Below, one piece after another: positions 49,911 through 54,164 of a DNA stretch of 54,164 nucleotides; position 1 is the stretch's first letter, and every line of letters begins with the position of its first letter. The translations under genes and the position numbers were made by a program. Under the pieces are notes generated by a model. That model was not told where the DNA came from and made no database searches. It was given only the letters and a program-made list of their open reading frames with translations. The stretch is from Clostridium sp. (lineage in GTDB: Bacteria; Bacillota; Clostridia; Clostridiales; Clostridiaceae), in the NCBI RefSeq assembly GCF_021443865.1, contig NZ_JABUTB010000002.1:67685-121848 (forward strand). Direction: 5' to 3'.

Positions 49911-50200
49911 AATGAATAATGCAAAATGGGTAATGCACAAAGATTAATGCATAATGCGTAATGCACAATGCATAATTAAGGTGTAAATTCCTCCAAGGTC
50001 GGAATTTAGAAATAATGAAAAGCCTCTTTGCTGAAGCAAATTGGCATGAAAGAATGAAATAATGAAGATTCTCTTTTGCTGACGCAAAATCGAAATGAAA
50101 AAATACAGGAATAAATTCCTTTGGAATTTATAAAATTTCATAATTCAGCTTGTCTGAATTATTTCAACAATTATCAATTATGCATTACGCATTATTAATT
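49911..50200 (+). repeat. Intergenic hairpin-array element, copy B
   Basis: Ends aataatgc...taatgc / gcattacgcattatt form an inverted repeat; internal hairpins listed in findings. Confidence 0.75.
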
Positions 50201-50230
50201 GCTGCCTTAGGCAGCCGAAAGGGGTTAGAG

Positions 50231-51136
50231 ATGAGAGTTGCAATAATTGGACTAGGTGCCATAGCGCAAAAGGTTTATTTACCACTGTTATCTTCTATGG
50301 AGGATATTGAGCTTTTGATATCAACTAGGAACAAAAAAGTCTTAGAAGAGGTATCTAATAAATATAAAATAGATAGAGCGTATAATCTATTAGATAATTT
50401 GTTAAAAGAAGATTTTGATGCTGCCATAATTTCCACTCATGCTGATGGTCATTATGAAATAACTAAAAAGTTATTGAATAAGGGTGTTAATGTATATATA
50501 GACAAGCCATTAACATACAATCTTAAGACAAGTACAGAAATAGCAGAGCTTGCAAAGAAAAATAATTTAATTGCTATGGTAGGTTTTAATAGAAGATTTT
50601 GTCCAAAGGTTAGGGAGCTTAAAAATAAGGGCAAGGCTGATATTATTATTATGGAGAAAAATAGAGAGTATCCACCAGGTGATATTAGAAAATTTGTTGT
50701 AGAAGATTTTATACATGTTGTTGATACATTAAGATTTTTAATGGATGAAGAAGTTAAGAGGATGGATATTAATTTTTCTAAGGAAAATAATAATCTAAAA
50801 AATGTAGTTGTTACATTTAAAGGAGATAAAACAACAGCTATAGGAGTAATGAATAGAACTGCTGGTATAACAGAAGAAAATATAGAGTACATGGTAAAAG
50901 GCTGTAAATATGTAGTGGAAGACTTAGTAGATTCATTTAAAATTAGTAACAAGGGACGAGTGAAGACAACTTATGGTGGTTGGGAAAATACTCTTTATAA
51001 GAGAGGTTTTGTAGATTTAATTGATCATTTCCTAACTTCAGTAAAAGAAGGAAAAGAGACAAATCCATCTATTGAAGATTCAATAATAACTCATAAATTA
51101 TGTGAGTATATTGTAAATCAAATAAATAATAATTAA
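50231..51136 (+). CDS. Gfo/Idh/MocA-family oxidoreductase
   Basis: 'MRVAIIGLGAIAQKVYLPLL', 'GVNVYIDKPLTYNLKTSTEIAELAKKNNLIAMVGFNRRF'; start after gaaaggggttagag. Confidence 0.9.
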   Translation: MRVAIIGLGAIAQKVYLPLLSSMEDIELLISTRNKKVLEEVSNKYKIDRAYNLLDNLLKEDFDAAIISTHADGHYEITKKLLNKGVNVYIDKPLTYNLKTSTEIAELAKKNNLIAMVGFNRRFCPKVRELKNKGKADIIIMEKNREYPPGDIRKFVVEDFIHVVDTLRFLMDEEVKRMDINFSKENNNLKNVVVTFKGDKTTAIGVMNRTAGITEENIEYMVKGCKYVVEDLVDSFKISNKGRVKTTYGGWENTLYKRGFVDLIDHFLTSVKEGKETNPSIEDSIITHKLCEYIVNQINNN

Positions 51137-51283
51137 TTTAGTTAGCTAACTAGAGATATTCTTTAGTTAGCTTTTTTTATAAAAACCTTGGTAAAGCTAC
51201 AGATGATGGTGATTTAAGTATAATTTACCTAAAATAGATAATATTAAGTATTTACAATAAATATTAGAAATGTTCATAAAATT

Positions 51284-51320
51284 TTGACTAACTGACAACT
51301 TTAATATATAATAAAGTTGT
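51284..51320 (+). promoter_or_regulatory. Promoter and overlapping palindrome for the osmolyte transporter
   Basis: TTGACT (51284-51289), 17 bp, TATAAT (51307-51312); ACAACTTTA-atatataa-TAAAGTTGT at 51295-51320. Confidence 0.75.
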
Positions 51321-51363
51321 TTACAAATAAAGGAGAATTTGTGTATTTCAAAGGAGGTTTAAA

Positions 51364-52491
51364 ATGATAGAGTTTAAAAATGTAAAGAAAAGTTATAAGA
51401 ATAGTGTAATCCTTGAGGACTTTAATCTTAAAATTGATGAAGGAAATTTAGTGGTTTTAATAGGTTCTAGTGGTTGTGGTAAAACAACATTATTAAAAAT
51501 GATAAACAGATTAATAGAAACCACATCGGGAGAAATTTTAATAGATGGTAAGAATATTAAAGATATGGATCCAATTAAATTAAGAAGAAGCATAGGTTAT
51601 GTTATTCAACAAACAGGACTATTTCCTCATATGACAGTAAAAGAAAATATAGAAATAATTCCTAAGCTAATGGGTAAATCAGAAGAGGAAATAGATAAGA
51701 AAACATTGGAATTATTAAATATGGTTGGATTAGAACCAGAAAAATATAGTGATAGATATCCAGCAGAACTAAGTGGAGGACAGCAACAAAGAATTGGAGT
51801 TGCAAGAGCCTTTGCAGCAGATGCAGAAATAATATTAATGGACGAGCCTTTTAGTGCTTTAGATCCAATAACAAGAGCAGAACTTCAAGAGGAATTATTT
51901 AATATTCAAAAGGAATATAAAAAGACTATAGTATTTGTTACTCACGACATGGATGAGGCATTAAACTTAGCAGATAAAATTTGTATATTGAAAGATGGTA
52001 AGATTCTTCAATATGATACACCAGAAAATATATTAAAAAATCCATCTGGTGAATATGTTGAAGAATTTGTTGGTAAGAATAAGATTTGGACTAAGCCTGA
52101 AATGATAAAGGCAACAGATGTTATGATTACAAGACCAATTACTGTTAATCCAAAGAGAAACCTTCTTCAAGCAGCTCAAATTATGAGAGAAAGTAAGGTT
52201 GATAGCTTGCTTGTTATAAATAGAGAAGGACTATTATTAGGATATGTAACATTAGAAAATATTCAAAGAGTAGTAGATAAAAATATTTTTGTAGAAGAAA
52301 TTATGAGTAAAAATCCTTTATGTATTAATGGAGATATTGCACTACCGGAATTATTAGAAGTATTTAATAACTTAAAGAGAGGATATTTACCAGTATGTAA
52401 TGGCCAAGGAAAATTACTAGGGCTTGTTACAAGAAGTAGTTTAATTTCAGTTTTAAGTAGTCAATATATAGAGGTAGGGGGAGATAATTAA
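51364..52491 (+). CDS. opuCA: Glycine betaine/carnitine/choline ABC transporter ATP-binding protein with CBS domains, OpuCA-like
   Basis: 'GSSGCGKTTLLKMINRLIE', 'ELSGGQQQRIGVARAFAADAEIILMDEPFSALDPI', two CBS motifs. Confidence 0.9.
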   Translation: MIEFKNVKKSYKNSVILEDFNLKIDEGNLVVLIGSSGCGKTTLLKMINRLIETTSGEILIDGKNIKDMDPIKLRRSIGYVIQQTGLFPHMTVKENIEIIPKLMGKSEEEIDKKTLELLNMVGLEPEKYSDRYPAELSGGQQQRIGVARAFAADAEIILMDEPFSALDPITRAELQEELFNIQKEYKKTIVFVTHDMDEALNLADKICILKDGKILQYDTPENILKNPSGEYVEEFVGKNKIWTKPEMIKATDVMITRPITVNPKRNLLQAAQIMRESKVDSLLVINREGLLLGYVTLENIQRVVDKNIFVEEIMSKNPLCINGDIALPELLEVFNNLKRGYLPVCNGQGKLLGLVTRSSLISVLSSQYIEVGGDN

Positions 52492-54080
52492 TGGATAAAT
52501 TCTTTGAACAATTAGCAGTGAGAAAAACAGAGATATTATCACTTTTAATAGATCACTTACAACTAACATTAGTTGCAGTTTTAATTGCAGTAGTAATAGG
52601 TGTTCCCTTAGGTATTTTAATAACTAAAAATAAGAGAGTTGCTAGTGTAGTTATTGGCTTTGCTAATCTAGTGCAAGCCATTCCTAGTTTAGCTATACTA
52701 GGATTTTTAATTCCTATTATAGGTATAGGCTCAACACCTGCTATTACAATGGTAGTTTTATATTCAATGCTACCACTTATTAAAAACACATATACTGGAA
52801 TAACAAATATTAATCCAGATATGTTAGAGGCAGCTAAGGGATTAGGGATGACTAATAGTCAAACCCTAAGATTAATAAAAATTCCTCTAGCTATGCCAGT
52901 AATTATGACAGGTATAAGAATATCATCAGTAACAGCTGTTGGACTTATGACAATAGCAGCCTTTGTAGGAGCTGGTGGACTTGGATACTTAGTATTCTCT
53001 GGTATTCAAACAGTAGATAATAATCTAATTTTATTTGGAGCTATTCCAGCAGCAGTATTAGCATTATTTATTGACTGGATAACAGGAAAAATAGAAAATG
53101 TAACTATGCCTAATGGTATAAAGAGAGCTGATGGAACTATGAAGATTAAGAGAATGAATAAAATTTCTAAGAAGAAAAAGAAATTTTACACTGGTATAGC
53201 ATCTTTATTAGTTATAGGGGTTTTAGCTTTAATTATAGTACCTAAGGTGATTTCAGGAAATAATAAGAAGATAACAGTTGGTTCAATGAACTTTTCAGAA
53301 CAGTTAATTTTAGGTAATATGATTTCACAATTAATCCAAGAAAAAACTGATTATGAGGTAGATGAACAATTAAACTTAGGGGGTAGCCAAGTTACCTTTA
53401 GTGCAATTAAATCTAGATCAATAGATTTATATGTTGAATATCTAGGAACAGCTTATGTAACTATGTTAAATATTGATGAACCAAATTCAAATACAGAAGA
53501 AGTTTACAATATAGTAAAAGAAAGATTTGGTGAAGAATACGGAATAACAGTTTTAAATCCTTTAGGTTTTAATAATACCTATGCTATGGCTGTAACAAAA
53601 GAAACAGCAGAAAAATATAATTTAAAGACTATTTCAGATTTAGCTAAAGTTTCAGACCAATTAACTCTTGGCCCAACAATTCAGTTCCCAAATAGAGAAG
53701 ATGGACTAATTGGTTTAGAAAAAGCTTATAATATGAAATTTAATGCTGTTAAGCCTATGGAAACTGGATTAAGGTATACAGCTCTTATGAGTGGAGAAAG
53801 TGATGTTACTGATGCCTTTACTACAGATGGACTTATAAAGAAATTTGATTTAGTAGTTTTAGAAGATGATAAAAACTTTTTCCCACCATATGATGCAGTT
53901 ACAATGGTTAAAAAAGAAGCTTTAGAAGAATATCCAGAGCTTGAGGAAGTTATAGGATTATTAGACGGAGTAATAACAGAAGATAAAATGATAAAAATGA
54001 ATTATGAAGTAGATGAAAATAAAAGAAGTCCAAAAGAAGTGGCTATAGAATTTTTAAAATCAGAAGGACTAATAGATTAA
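52491..54080 (+). CDS. Fused osmolyte ABC transporter permease / substrate-binding protein, OpuF-type
   Basis: Permease 'LVQAIPSLAILGFLIPIIGIGSTPAITMVVLYSMLPLIKNTYTGI' followed by OpuAC-like 'KITVGSMNFSEQLILGNMISQLIQEKTDYEVDEQLNLGGSQVTFSAIKS'. Confidence 0.93.
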   Translation: MDKFFEQLAVRKTEILSLLIDHLQLTLVAVLIAVVIGVPLGILITKNKRVASVVIGFANLVQAIPSLAILGFLIPIIGIGSTPAITMVVLYSMLPLIKNTYTGITNINPDMLEAAKGLGMTNSQTLRLIKIPLAMPVIMTGIRISSVTAVGLMTIAAFVGAGGLGYLVFSGIQTVDNNLILFGAIPAAVLALFIDWITGKIENVTMPNGIKRADGTMKIKRMNKISKKKKKFYTGIASLLVIGVLALIIVPKVISGNNKKITVGSMNFSEQLILGNMISQLIQEKTDYEVDEQLNLGGSQVTFSAIKSRSIDLYVEYLGTAYVTMLNIDEPNSNTEEVYNIVKERFGEEYGITVLNPLGFNNTYAMAVTKETAEKYNLKTISDLAKVSDQLTLGPTIQFPNREDGLIGLEKAYNMKFNAVKPMETGLRYTALMSGESDVTDAFTTDGLIKKFDLVVLEDDKNFFPPYDAVTMVKKEALEEYPELEEVIGLLDGVITEDKMIKMNYEVDENKRSPKEVAIEFLKSEGLID

Positions 54081-54100
54081 TAGTAATTGTATTATAAATT

Positions 54101-54124
54101 ATGGAGCTGTGGCAACAGCTCCTA
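54101..54124 (+). terminator. Rho-independent terminator of the GGAGCTGT...ACAGCTCC type
   Basis: ggagctgt-ggca-acagctcc. Confidence 0.75.
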
Positions 54125-54164
54125 AATTAAAAATGTAGAATTATTCATTTTACATTGTGCGACA

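Noticed and set aside
49672-50141. Minus-strand ORFs 49672..49968 and 49944..50141
   Set aside because: Antisense to the HAD gene or run through repeat copy B; translations are Phe/Leu/His low complexity.
49911-50200. Repeated gcataatgc/aatgaa words resembling a CRISPR or simple tandem array
   Set aside because: Repeats are irregular, very short and not separated by constant-length unique spacers; no cas genes nearby.
50150-50230. N-terminal extension of the Gfo/Idh/MocA ORF
   Set aside because: Extension is translated repeat DNA; a clear RBS and ATG at 50231 precede the Rossmann motif.
52491-54080. Permease and binding-protein fusion as a novel architecture
   Set aside because: Fused OpuF-type permease/substrate-binding proteins are well known in Firmicutes.

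Overview
The window is AT-rich Firmicutes DNA that looks like a Clostridium-type chromosome; species is not determined. It is densely coding, and I saw no rRNA, tRNA or CRISPR array. Main blocks: (1) Rpn-type nuclease/transposase, MFS transporter, phosphodiesterase, an OmpR-type response regulator next to a truncated kinase, and an MCP (1-8.2 kb). (2) A sugar/glycan locus at 8.4-28.5 kb: ManA, GntR, GH1, ROK kinase, a solute-binding protein, YesL/DUF624, YesM/YesN-like two-component pair, two LplB/YtcP-like permeases, GH38 alpha-mannosidase, GH20-like hexosaminidase, aldo/keto reductase and SGNH esterase, plus a decayed GH125 alpha-mannosidase. (3) MATE pump, AraC regulator, heterodimeric ABC exporter, an ABC-F resistance-type protein with an attenuator-like leader, and an MFS transporter. 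(4) metNIQ plus an M20 amidohydrolase, behind what looks like a SAM-I riboswitch split by about 290 bp of repeat DNA. (5) NlpC/P60 hydrolase, YcxB-like proteins, a YesL-like protein with an acidic tandem-repeat tail, a lipoprotein, HAD phosphatase, Gfo/Idh/MocA oxidoreductase, and an OpuC/OpuF-type osmolyte transporter. The most interesting signals are the interrupted riboswitch, a family of intergenic hairpin-array elements with swapped modules and a compensatory base-pair change, the uORF/terminator leader of the ABC-F gene, and the partly decayed N-glycan-like locus. All calls come from reading the sequence and the ORF track; no database search was run.
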